A stretch of 39,034 nucleotides of DNA from Allobutyricicoccus pentlandensis (lineage in GTDB: Bacteria; Bacillota; Clostridia; Oscillospirales; QAMX01): NCBI GenBank assembly GCA_904398645.1, contig CAJFPH010000125.1:1-39034 (forward strand), in the 5' to 3' direction. This document shows, piece after piece, positions 1 to 8,363 of the stretch. The notes under the pieces were generated by a model that saw only the letters and a program-made list of their open reading frames with translations, was not told where the DNA came from and did not search any database. The translations under genes were made by a program, and so were the position numbers. The stretch's first letter is position 1, and each line of letters starts with the position of its first letter.

Positions 1-77
1 ACACATTTCCTGTCTATCCGCTGTCCGCAAAACCATTGATTTTATTAGCTTTTTGCCGCTATCGCTATCACACCTCA

Positions 78-440
78 TTATTTGTCGGGCCGCAGCAAAT
101 TTGCCTTTCCCGATATTGCCTGATCAAACTTTTCCATGAAGGAAAATTCCGGATCCAAATGGCGAAAAATATACCTGCTGAACGTACAAATCATGTACTC
201 GGAACAATCGCTTGAATCTTCGTGGACATAAAAAGCGTCCAGTTTGGAAACAATCAGCAGATCACCCGGATGTAGAGAATAGGTGTTTCCTTCAATCACG
301 GCCCTTTTTTCACCCTGGATATTATAATAAATCAAAGAGGAATCACAGACGCAGGCATTTAATACGCTTGAATCCGGCTCTGGCGTAACGACATGGGTAC
401 AGCGCAAATATTCATCTTCATAAATGAGCTTGCGAGCCAT
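78..440 (-). CDS. Cupin-domain protein, probably a truncated AraC-family regulator
   Basis: This encodes 120 residues resembling the N-terminal arabinose-binding-like cupin arm of AraC-family regulators: a beta-rich stretch, then the typical EGNTYSLHPGDLLIV turn (about residues 53-67) and a segment ending LLRPDK. The start at 440 is chosen because a GGAGG sits 5 bases upstream; a longer frame to 587 has no ribosome site. The C-terminal pair of helix-turn-helix motifs expected of a 280-residue AraC protein is absent because of a stop at 78-80. A second frame opens with an ATG overlapping that stop (79-77) and stays open to the window edge (26 codons), so a frameshift splitting a full AraC gene is possible. 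A free-standing cupin protein is the alternative. Ligand and target are unknown. Confidence 0.5.
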   Translation of the reverse strand: MARKLIYEDEYLRCTHVVTPEPDSSVLNACVCDSSLIYYNIQGEKRAVIEGNTYSLHPGDLLIVSKLDAFYVHEDSSDCSEYMICTFSRYIFRHLDPEFSFMEKFDQAISGKANLLRPDK

Positions 441-474
441 AAGTTCCTCCATATTGATGAAATACACCAAAAAC

Positions 475-503
475 ATTATATCGTATCCCATCTGAAAAAG
501 CAA
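475..503 (-). promoter_or_regulatory. Putative sigma-A promoter of the cupin gene
   Basis: On the minus strand TTGCTT (503-498) and a perfect TATAAT (480-475) are separated by 17 bases, about 35 bases upstream of the start at 440. The -35 is weak and the -10 is consensus. Confidence 0.45.
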
Positions 504-577
504 GATAGACAAGTTGGCGGGGCCGAATCTCAACAACTTTTCTCTTCCTAAACAGGAACGGATGTGATTCGGAAATC

Positions 578-3500
578 CTAAATACAAAGATCTGCACCGG
601 TTCTGAAAAAGTACAGATGCCGCTCGGCTACACTTTTTCCCGTAATGCGTGTCAATGCAAGTGCATACGAGGTAAGTTGCTGCCGGTATCGTTCGGCAAG
701 AATCCGTTCACTGCCCGGCAGGACAAAGTCCGTTTTGAAGTCTATCAAGATAATACCTGCCGGCTCTTCAAAATAGCAATCGATCACGCCCTGGAAAAGG
801 AGGGTATCATCGTCTGTATTCGGACTATATGCAAGCGCTGTCAGGTCATCTGTCATTGCGCATGATGCCAGCAGGGAAAATTTAAACTCCCGATTGATGC
901 GCCCGGATGACATCATCCGGATGCCGAGCGGAGAAGAAAAGAAAGCAAGGATCCGTCCGGCGTCTACAGAAGCTGCCTGCTCCGGCGTTAGAAAACGTTT
1001 TTCATACAGGCGGCGGATTTCAGCCTCGATTCCTTCACGAGACGTACAGGCACGGAAATCGATAAACTGCATCACGAGATGGAGCGCCGTTCCCCGTTCT
1101 GAGCCGGTAAGCCCGGCATCTTGTATAAATCGGGGACGGCGGTAGACATTTGGGACAGTGTTTGGACTATTGGAGCCGTCAGAACTGGACGGTGATGTCC
1201 CGTCGGACGTTTCATAGGGCGAAATGGTATCAGGCAAAACGCGGGAAACGGCATTTTCTGCCGCTTCTTCGTCCGTAAACCGCCCCTTTAATGCCGTCGC
1301 AGTGAGCTTTGAGGGAACGTCCGACAGGTTACCGTACGGATATCGGAACGCGAGCTTTTCATAAAGCTGCTCTCGGGAAAACGCGGGTTCTGCAGCTTCC
1401 TCTTTTTTGCCCTGCGGCACCCTCTGTGAAACGGCAGAGGGTGCGGCTGCCGAAATACTCCAGCTGTGATTTTCTGCCTCATCAAAATTTACTGCGATAC
1501 CTGCCTCTGAAAAAATCGGTGCAGAGCAGGGAAGACGCAAGACCGGCGCAAGTATCCATGATAGCGGCGAAATACAGGCCAGCAGCATCTGATGCGGAAG
1601 GGGCGCATGGGACAGATCCGGATAGTACTTCGCCGCAAGCGCGGATGCGCTTTTTACCGGCGCGGTTACGATTAATTTTTCCCTTGCACGCGTCATGGCA
1701 ACATACAGAATACGCATTTCTTCAGAAAGCGTTTCCTGACGTGTTTTCACAGCAATGGCGAGACGCGGCAGGGTGGGGTATTCAATCCTGCGGTCGACCT
1801 GACGGCGTCGAAAACCCGGGCCGAGCCTCGGATGGATGAGTACGGGGTCCGTCAGGTCGCTCGTGTTGAAGCGCTGGGAGCAGTTGGAGAGAAATACTAT
1901 GGGAAATTCAAGCCCCTTTGATTTGTGGACGCTCATAATATGGACCGCTGAAACGGAGGAGGACGAGGGCGCAACCTCGCAGCCACGTTCCCGAAGCGCA
2001 CGCATCATATGTGCGAAACGATAAAGCCCACAATATCCGGCGCGTTCAAAGCGCTGTGCCTGCTCCAGAAAGGCATGTAATTTACCAGGTCCGTCTGTCA
2101 AATGGCTGCACACGGCCTCAAGCCGTGTTTCGTTTAGAATTCGCATGACAAGGCGGTCGGCGGGCATGTCTTCCGCCGCGAGCCGGAGTGCCTGCAGCGT
2201 TTTAAGCATTGCAGCACATCGTGTGCCAAGCGCGTTTTCTTCCTGTGCCGTGTGACATACCGCACGGTAAAAACTGGCGCCGGGTGCGGCAATCCGGATC
2301 TGCGCCAGCTCGTCCGCTGTAAAGCTGTAGAGCGGGGAACGCATGAGAGAAGCCAGTGGAATATCCTGCTCGGGATTATCCAGCACATCGATCAGGGACA
2401 TTAAAATGATAACGTCCGGCGAGTCGAACAGCTCCGAACCAACGTCTTTTCGCGCTGCAATTCCCTCGCGCAGCAAAGCTGTTTCATAAAGCACAGCTTT
2501 GCTCTTTACGCTGCGCAATAAGATGGCGAAATCTTCCGGAAGACAGGGCCGCATATCGCCTAGTGTCCGGTCGTAAACGGGATATTCTTGCTCTAACATA
2601 TCCCGGATTCGCGCAGCGACATAGGCGGCGTCCGCCTCTGCTCCCGAGAGGTCGTCTTCCTCTGCCGTTTCGACGAGGCAGAGTTCCGCACAGCTATCCT
2701 GAGATGCCGGATACTCCGCGCCGGGAATCAGCCGCTCTTCTTTGCCGTAGGAGATATCGCCGAGGTTGGGCGACATAACGTTCTCAAAAATATAGTTGAC
2801 CGCCTCGGTTACCTCCTGACGGGAACGAAAGTTCTTTGCCAGAATGACACGTCCCGGCTCGCCAGGTGCGGGATTGTCTGCGTAGGCCATATATTTGCGC
2901 AGGAACACGTCCGGATTTGCCAGGCGGAAGCTATAGATACTCTGCTCCATATCGCCAACCAGAAACAGATTTTTTCCCTCCCGTGACAACGCATGGAAGA
3001 TGGCGTCCTGCACTTCGTTGGTATCCTGATATTCGTCGACCATGATCTCCGTATAACGGCAGGAGAGCGAACCGGCCAGCGGTGTTGGTTCTTTGCCGTC
3101 GTCGCCCAGCAGCATACGAACGGTCAAATGCTCCAGGTCGCTGAAATCCAGGATATTGCGCAGGCGTTTTTCATCGTCCATCCGATCCATATATTCGCTG
3201 ACCAAAGAAAAAAGTGCGTGGCTATACGGCTCGACTGCGCGCATGTCGTTGAGAAATTGCAATTCCGTAAAGCCAAAATAATCGCGGCAGAATGTACCCA
3301 GCATTTTTTTCCAGGCATCGCGTGGCGCTTTGATGAGGTCCAGGAGCACGGGATCGTCAAAGCCTCGTACGGCGCTTAGACGGGTGAATGAAATACCGTT
3401 TGCAAATGCCGCCGCTTCGTCCCACCGGCGTTCTTCCAGAAAGCGAATCAATGTTTCAAGACGGGAGAGATCGTCTGTATATGCGGCGCCATATGCCTTT

Positions 3501-4234
3501 TCAATAGAGGGGTATAAGCGCATCGTTTCGCGCGCGGCTGAAAGCGTTTTTTTTGCATAATAACACCGGTCCAGAATAGCGTCTATTAGAATTTGGCCAT
3601 ATACGCTCTCAAGCGGCTTTTCCTCCGTCGAACGGGTAAGCATCTCGGAGATCCATTTTTGGGGATATGGATGGCTTTGCAATTTTGCAAATGTCTCTAA
3701 AATAACACTGCGCAGGCGCGAATCATCACGCATGGCGGAAAGAGACTCTACCAGCATGAAAAAACCTTCGTTTTCAGTAGAGCGGTTTTCGTAGCGTGAT
3801 TCGATCAGCTCATCCAAAATATTTTCACGCAGGATAGCGATTTCGTCCTCATCGGCTACACGAAAATCAGGTGTTAAGCCGGCCGCCTGAAAATTTTCCC
3901 GCAGCAAATATGCGCAAAAAGAATGAACCGTTGTAATTTGTGCGTGGTCAAGCAATGTCAGCTGGCGTCGTAAATGACGGTCGGAAGGCGTTTCCAAGAG
4001 CCGTTCCGTCAGTGCGTCGGCGATCTTGGCTTTCATTTCAGCCGCCGCGGCTTTTGTGAATGTGACAATCAGGAATTCATCTATGTTACACGGATCGCCG
4101 GTATCCAATATCCGGCGTATAACGCGCTCAACCAGCACCGCAGTTTTGCCGGAACCCGCCGCGGCGGAAACAAGCAGCGCACCGCCGCGGCTTGTGATAG
4201 CGCGAAGCTGCGCCTCAGTCCAGTTTACCGCCAT
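578..4234 (-). CDS. addA: ATP-dependent helicase/nuclease subunit A (AddA)
   Basis: AddA is the UvrD-like helicase and nuclease subunit of AddAB, the Firmicutes counterpart of RecBCD, which resects double-strand breaks for RecA loading. The 1218-residue product has the usual family length. Visible motifs are the Walker A AAAGSGKT (residues 24-31), the helicase Walker B VDEYQDTNEVQ, motif III-type GDMEQSIYSFR, motif V/VI elements (SVHKSKGLEFP, LYVAMTRAREKL) and the C-terminal RecB-type nuclease motif with D1165 and K1167 in LIDFKTDF. The start at 4234 is set by a GGAGGTG 6 bases upstream; a frame extending to 4249 lacks one. It overlaps the end of addB by 20 bases, so the two are co-translated in the order addB-addA. 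Confidence 0.97.
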   Translation of the reverse strand: MAVNWTEAQLRAITSRGGALLVSAAAGSGKTAVLVERVIRRILDTGDPCNIDEFLIVTFTKAAAAEMKAKIADALTERLLETPSDRHLRRQLTLLDHAQITTVHSFCAYLLRENFQAAGLTPDFRVADEDEIAILRENILDELIESRYENRSTENEGFFMLVESLSAMRDDSRLRSVILETFAKLQSHPYPQKWISEMLTRSTEEKPLESVYGQILIDAILDRCYYAKKTLSAARETMRLYPSIEKAYGAAYTDDLSRLETLIRFLEERRWDEAAAFANGISFTRLSAVRGFDDPVLLDLIKAPRDAWKKMLGTFCRDYFGFTELQFLNDMRAVEPYSHALFSLVSEYMDRMDDEKRLRNILDFSDLEHLTVRMLLGDDGKEPTPLAGSLSCRYTEIMVDEYQDTNEVQDAIFHALSREGKNLFLVGDMEQSIYSFRLANPDVFLRKYMAYADNPAPGEPGRVILAKNFRSRQEVTEAVNYIFENVMSPNLGDISYGKEERLIPGAEYPASQDSCAELCLVETAEEDDLSGAEADAAYVAARIRDMLEQEYPVYDRTLGDMRPCLPEDFAILLRSVKSKAVLYETALLREGIAARKDVGSELFDSPDVIILMSLIDVLDNPEQDIPLASLMRSPLYSFTADELAQIRIAAPGASFYRAVCHTAQEENALGTRCAAMLKTLQALRLAAEDMPADRLVMRILNETRLEAVCSHLTDGPGKLHAFLEQAQRFERAGYCGLYRFAHMMRALRERGCEVAPSSSSVSAVHIMSVHKSKGLEFPIVFLSNCSQRFNTSDLTDPVLIHPRLGPGFRRRQVDRRIEYPTLPRLAIAVKTRQETLSEEMRILYVAMTRAREKLIVTAPVKSASALAAKYYPDLSHAPLPHQMLLACISPLSWILAPVLRLPCSAPIFSEAGIAVNFDEAENHSWSISAAAPSAVSQRVPQGKKEEAAEPAFSREQLYEKLAFRYPYGNLSDVPSKLTATALKGRFTDEEAAENAVSRVLPDTISPYETSDGTSPSSSDGSNSPNTVPNVYRRPRFIQDAGLTGSERGTALHLVMQFIDFRACTSREGIEAEIRRLYEKRFLTPEQAASVDAGRILAFFSSPLGIRMMSSGRINREFKFSLLASCAMTDDLTALAYSPNTDDDTLLFQGVIDCYFEEPAGIILIDFKTDFVLPGSERILAERYRQQLTSYALALTRITGKSVAERHLYFFRTGADLCI

Positions 4235-7200
4235 GTGCGCCACCTCCATCCAGGATATGATAAAAATCTTTTCCGCTCATTGTCGGGATATGCCGGACGC
4301 GCGCAGTATCGCGTTCAGCGTTCAAAAAGCATACGCTTTTGTAATCGCAATATGTGCACGCCTGAATCCCATGCAAAACGGCAGGACGTGCACCGATCTG
4401 CCCTTCCGACATCAGTTCAGCTGTTAGCGCCGTCATGTGCCGCACATGCCGCTCGAGCAAGTCGAACTGCGCCGCATCGGCAACACCGGAAACTGGAGAG
4501 GGCTGACGGTTTTTCAGCAATTTTACGGGGATGAAGCGCCCTTCTGTCTCAATTCCAGGCTCCATTGCTTCAATTACCTCAGGGTCAGAAAGCACAATGC
4601 CGGAACGCATTAACGTGGCGTCAAGTTTGGCATGTAGTTCGTCATCCGAAAGATCGTGCGGTGCGGCATAAGGTTCTGCGCGCGCCGGCGTATAAAGTAC
4701 GCCGGCAGGAACGATGGCGTCCGCACCGAGCGACGGATGCCGGGTGAGATACCGCTCCGCCTCATGACGCAGTGCGAAAAGGTAGACCGGCATCTGCATA
4801 CCGAGGCCGTTTAGGATTTCTCCGTAGGAAAATGCCTTGGCGCCGCTTTTATAATCTACGACGCGTACATAGAGCACGCCGTCCTTTACCCAGCCGTCTA
4901 CGCGGTCTACGATGCCTCGCAGGGATGCCGTGCCATACTGCGTATGGATTTGTACCGGAGGAAGATCCCCGGAAAAACTGAGTTCAAAGTCTAATGGGCG
5001 AAAGCTGCTTTTGGAAAACTCATCATAGAGATTATCGATCAGGACGTCCAGCGAACGGCGAATGCGGTGAAACAGATATTGAAACCGCGCACTCTTTGTC
5101 TGAAAATCCGGAATATCGCGCGCAATATATTCCAATACGCAGGCACGTGCAAATTCACGGACCTCTTCGCGTGTACAGACATTAAAACCGCCTGCGTCCT
5201 CTACACGGCGGACTGTGCCTTCCAGAACGTAGTGGATAAACAGCCCGCGTTGCGGCGCATCGAAATTCGCCTCCCGACGAGGTTTCAGGTCAAGACCATA
5301 ACGGGAAAAATAGGCAAATCGACAGGTGTTGAAAGCGTCCATGCGTGTGGCGCTCAGATGAAGCTTATGTCCGTAGAGGCCATGAACGCTTTGTTCGCTG
5401 ATGCGCTCCTCCGGCAAAAGCGAGTCCGGATGTACGGGCTCCGGTACCTGAATGTTTGTTAACTCCCGCAGGGTATTGAGCACCATGACCTCCATGGCAC
5501 CGCCGTGCAGGGCGGCAAAATCAAACGCCGTTTGAGGAGATTCCAGCAGATGAATGTCGTCGCTATTATTCAGGCGGTGTACCGGCAGAGCAGGAAACAA
5601 TGTACATAGTCGGCGCAGGAGGTAGGCCGGGCGAATCTGATTCCCTGCGCTGTCGGCAGTAGAATAGGAGAGGTACAGGAGCTCGCGCGCCTTTGCAAGG
5701 ACGTGATAGACCTCGCTCATACCGTCTGCATCCCGACTGGCAGGCGTATAGGCAAGTTCAATGTCATAGGAGAATAATTCATCTCGATCGGCATCTGTCA
5801 AAAGCCCGCCGTTATTACCAGGCACGGGCAGCGCGCCGTCTCGCGCGCCAAGTACCAAAACAGCGCGTGCATCTGCCGCACGCAGCCGGGAGAGATCTCC
5901 GCACGCTACGCGGTCAACGGATGGGGGAATCGTGCCGATGTCATAGCGGGAGAGAATTAATGTAAATAACTGCTCGAATTCATGCGCGGAGATTAAGCGG
6001 TCGCCGGAAATATCGGCAAAACTGTCAAGACAACGGCAGAAAATTTCCCAAAGCTGGCGATACTCATCCGCCTGTGTCAGCTCCCCCGCAGCACGCAGTT
6101 CTTCCTCGCGTGCGTTACAGGCGGCCGGAAGGTCAATTTCAATGGCAAAGTCATAAACGGCCCGTACTTTTTCCAGTATGGGGACGTCTTCTCGCAGGCG
6201 GTGGGAAAGACGCAGGAGCGGACGGACAATTTGCCGGCGCGTTTCATTGAGCTGTTGGAGCAGAGCAGTTCCTTCTTCGGTGAAAGGAACGCCAAATCCA
6301 TCCGGATTCATACCCCATGGGAGTTCAGAATTCCACTGTGCCGGCTTTATCCGCCACTGCAGGCAATAATTTTCCAGCTGATCGATATCGATACGTGGGA
6401 TACCGGTCAACCCGGTCTTGAGGTATGCAAATACGTCCTCATGCCGGAACCCGGATACGGCGATTCGCACGGCACGTAATACCAGCGCCGTAACAGACTT
6501 GACGCGCAAATCGGTTTTTTGCGTCGTATAGTAGGGCACGCCAAAACGCTCAAGCGCCGAAACAAGCGGCAGGTAGTAAGAGTCGAAGTCACCGGAGACA
6601 ACAGCAATGTCCCGGCAGCGCATCCCCGCTCGCAACAGACGAACAATGCGCGCCGCGGCAAATTCGCACTCAGAGAAAATGCCGGATGCCACCGTCAGCT
6701 CAATATGCTGTGGAACAGGTTCCGAGGGCTGCACGGCGTAGTCAAAAAGGTCCCGTTCCAGCACCGCCAGATCGTTATACCTCACGGGCGGAGAGAGTGC
6801 AACCGTTTCTGCGTGACCATTTCCAATGAGTTTTGCAAGGCGCGCGACGGTCTCTTTCTCCTTTGAAAATAATTCGGCATCGGGACAGGCGGGATCAAAA
6901 TCAATCGCCACCTGTACGTCTGCACGGGAGAGGGAGGATAGAATCGCATATTCCTGCGGCGTAAAACCGGAAAAGCCGTCAATATAGACACGGCGCCCTG
7001 AAAACCAATCCAGTTCACGCACTGCGTCGGCAAGCCGTGACATCTCATCGCGCGGATCGATAAACCGTCCCGCACACTGTGCGTCATAGGCCGAACGAAT
7101 GAGAAGGAGGTCATGCAGTTTGGAGGAAAGAACCGGGTCCAATTCGGAGAACAGCGGCGTAAAGGCATCGTCACCGAGGCGACAGCTTTTCAACTCATCG

Positions 7201-7568
7201 ACCACTTGTACAAATCCCTCGAGAAGCTCGGGACTCGCTGCGCCGACGTAATACTTCATCGAGGTACGGACGCTTTCAAAAGCGCTTTGCATCAGGAGAA
7301 TACGTCCGCCGTCATCGAGCACATGGTCGGCAAGTCCGCCATATTCTGCAAAGACACGGTTTGCCAGGCGCCGGAAAGTCAGAACTTCACAGGCAAGCGA
7401 AATCCCATCGCCACCCCATTCGCATAACCGGCGTTCAGCTTCGTGGGAATGGGTTTCGGGTACGAGGAAAATTTGACGTTGCGTACCGTTCGCAGCAGCG
7501 CGTGCGGCAGCCTGATAGAGATATGCACTTTTTCCGCTTCCCTGACGTCCGAATACGAAGGTGAGCAT
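4215..7568 (-). CDS. addB: ATP-dependent helicase/deoxyribonuclease subunit B (AddB)
   Basis: AddB is the second subunit of AddAB: it carries a RecB-type nuclease domain and an inactive helicase fold that recognises Chi-like sites. The 1117-residue product begins MLTFVFGRQGSGKS, with the Walker A motif at residues 7-14. Four cysteines, C749 (FNTCRFAY) and C1071, C1074 and C1080 (CTYCDYKSVC), match the family's 4Fe-4S staple around the nuclease domain, and VVDYKSG supplies the nuclease D/K motif. The start at 7568 has AAGGAG 6 bases upstream; the open frame continues to 7673 but runs into rnpB, so that extension is rejected. No promoter is visible between rnpB and this gene, so it may depend on read-through from the rnpB promoter. 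Confidence 0.96.
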   Translation of the reverse strand: MLTFVFGRQGSGKSAYLYQAAARAAANGTQRQIFLVPETHSHEAERRLCEWGGDGISLACEVLTFRRLANRVFAEYGGLADHVLDDGGRILLMQSAFESVRTSMKYYVGAASPELLEGFVQVVDELKSCRLGDDAFTPLFSELDPVLSSKLHDLLLIRSAYDAQCAGRFIDPRDEMSRLADAVRELDWFSGRRVYIDGFSGFTPQEYAILSSLSRADVQVAIDFDPACPDAELFSKEKETVARLAKLIGNGHAETVALSPPVRYNDLAVLERDLFDYAVQPSEPVPQHIELTVASGIFSECEFAAARIVRLLRAGMRCRDIAVVSGDFDSYYLPLVSALERFGVPYYTTQKTDLRVKSVTALVLRAVRIAVSGFRHEDVFAYLKTGLTGIPRIDIDQLENYCLQWRIKPAQWNSELPWGMNPDGFGVPFTEEGTALLQQLNETRRQIVRPLLRLSHRLREDVPILEKVRAVYDFAIEIDLPAACNAREEELRAAGELTQADEYRQLWEIFCRCLDSFADISGDRLISAHEFEQLFTLILSRYDIGTIPPSVDRVACGDLSRLRAADARAVLVLGARDGALPVPGNNGGLLTDADRDELFSYDIELAYTPASRDADGMSEVYHVLAKARELLYLSYSTADSAGNQIRPAYLLRRLCTLFPALPVHRLNNSDDIHLLESPQTAFDFAALHGGAMEVMVLNTLRELTNIQVPEPVHPDSLLPEERISEQSVHGLYGHKLHLSATRMDAFNTCRFAYFSRYGLDLKPRREANFDAPQRGLFIHYVLEGTVRRVEDAGGFNVCTREEVREFARACVLEYIARDIPDFQTKSARFQYLFHRIRRSLDVLIDNLYDEFSKSSFRPLDFELSFSGDLPPVQIHTQYGTASLRGIVDRVDGWVKDGVLYVRVVDYKSGAKAFSYGEILNGLGMQMPVYLFALRHEAERYLTRHPSLGADAIVPAGVLYTPARAEPYAAPHDLSDDELHAKLDATLMRSGIVLSDPEVIEAMEPGIETEGRFIPVKLLKNRQPSPVSGVADAAQFDLLERHVRHMTALTAELMSEGQIGARPAVLHGIQACTYCDYKSVCFLNAERDTARVRHIPTMSGKDFYHILDGGGAHGGKLD

Positions 7569-7585
7569 GCCAGTCTCCTTTGCAA

Positions 7586-7617
7586 GAAAAAGCCGGAGTG
7601 CGAAAACCGCCTCCAGC
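7586..7617 (-). terminator. Intrinsic terminator between rnpB and addB
   Basis: On the minus strand GCTGGAG-GCG, loop GTTTT, CGC-A-CTCCGGC is followed by CTTTTTC. It has a 10 bp stem with one bulge and one G-T pair. It lies after the RNase P RNA 3' end and just before the addB ribosome binding site, so it should end rnpB transcripts and limit addAB read-through. Confidence 0.6.
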
Positions 7618-7632
7618 CATGATTTTTTATTT

Positions 7633-8077
7633 GTGAGTAAGCCTGTAAGCCGGGTTCTGTCGTGGACAATCATCTATCTTGTACGTACGTTACCGCACGC
7701 ATCCATGCCACCTTGGGGGAATAAACCGGGCCGGTTTCCGTTTGCACGGACTCCCCACAGCGGTGTTGCTCCGGATAGAGTTTACAGGATTCCCATGTTA
7801 CCATGGGAACCGGTGAGCTCTTACCTCGCCTTTCCACCCTTACCTCGCGCATCGCCGCAAGGACAGGCCTATGGCCTGTGCCCTGCGAACGTCACCGTCT
7901 TATCCAACAAATCTGATTTATGAGATAAGACGGTGACGCGAGGCGGTATATCTCTGTTGCACTTTTCCTGAAGTTGCCTTCGGCGGACGTTATCCGTTAT
8001 CCTCGCCCTATGGAGCCCGGACTTTCCTCACCCGGCGGCCTTTCGGCGTACCGGGCGCGATTGCCCAGCCTACTCAC
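7633..8077 (-). ncRNA. rnpB: RNase P RNA (M1 RNA homologue)
   Basis: This is the catalytic RNA of RNase P, which removes tRNA 5' leaders. Read on the minus strand it starts GTGAGTAGGCTGGGC, contains the universally conserved GAGGAAAGTCCGGGCTCC core and ends near ACCCGGCTTACAGG. The two ends pair through GTGAGTA and TACTCAC as helix P1. At about 445 nt it is slightly long. The extra length includes a 13 bp perfect hairpin (7891-7903 with 7925-7937), which I assign to the P12 region. The 5' end is placed 7 bases after the -10 box. Protein frames on both strands across this interval are spurious. Confidence 0.95.
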
Positions 8078-8083
8078 AATTTT

Positions 8084-8113
8084 ATTATACCGCAGATTCG
8101 TGCGTTTTGTCAA
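8084..8113 (-). promoter_or_regulatory. Consensus sigma-A promoter of rnpB
   Basis: On the minus strand a perfect TTGACA (8113-8108) and a perfect TATAAT (8089-8084) are spaced by 18 bases. The predicted start falls at about 8077, exactly at the expected 5' end of RNase P RNA. Such a strong unregulated promoter fits a stable RNA. Confidence 0.9.
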
Positions 8114-8308
8114 TGAAAGAGGTCGTTTGTAATCGGATCATCGAAGTTCGGATGACATATTTTGCGTTTCAGGATGCTGCAGATTTTCGGAGGCTCCAAA
8201 CGCACACGTTTTATGCGGTAACTGCGGCCGGGGTGAAGGCAATCTCACGACGGCCCGCCCGTAGGCTTACCGAGACCTTGAAAAGAATGTCAAATCAGAC
8301 AGGCAGCA

Positions 8309-8337
8309 TTGCAAAATAATCGTCTTTTTGATATGCT
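8309..8337 (+). promoter_or_regulatory. Putative promoter of the GH127 gene
   Basis: TTGCAA and TATGCT are separated by 17 bases, ending 26 bases upstream of the GH127 start codon. Each box matches consensus at four of six positions. The rest of the gap from the rnpB promoter (8114-8308) shows no convincing gene. Confidence 0.4.
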
Positions 8338-8363
8338 GTTAACAAAACAAGGAGGTATGTCAA

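Noticed and set aside
7670..7923. Open frames on both strands between addB and 8.0 kb
   Set aside because: They lie inside the RNase P RNA gene.
7891..7937. 13 bp perfect hairpin resembling a terminator
   Set aside because: It has no T-tract and lies within RNase P RNA, where it fits an extended helix.
8107..8319. Plus-strand frame of 70 codons between rnpB and GH127
   Set aside because: It starts inside the rnpB promoter, has no ribosome site and crosses the likely GH127 promoter.
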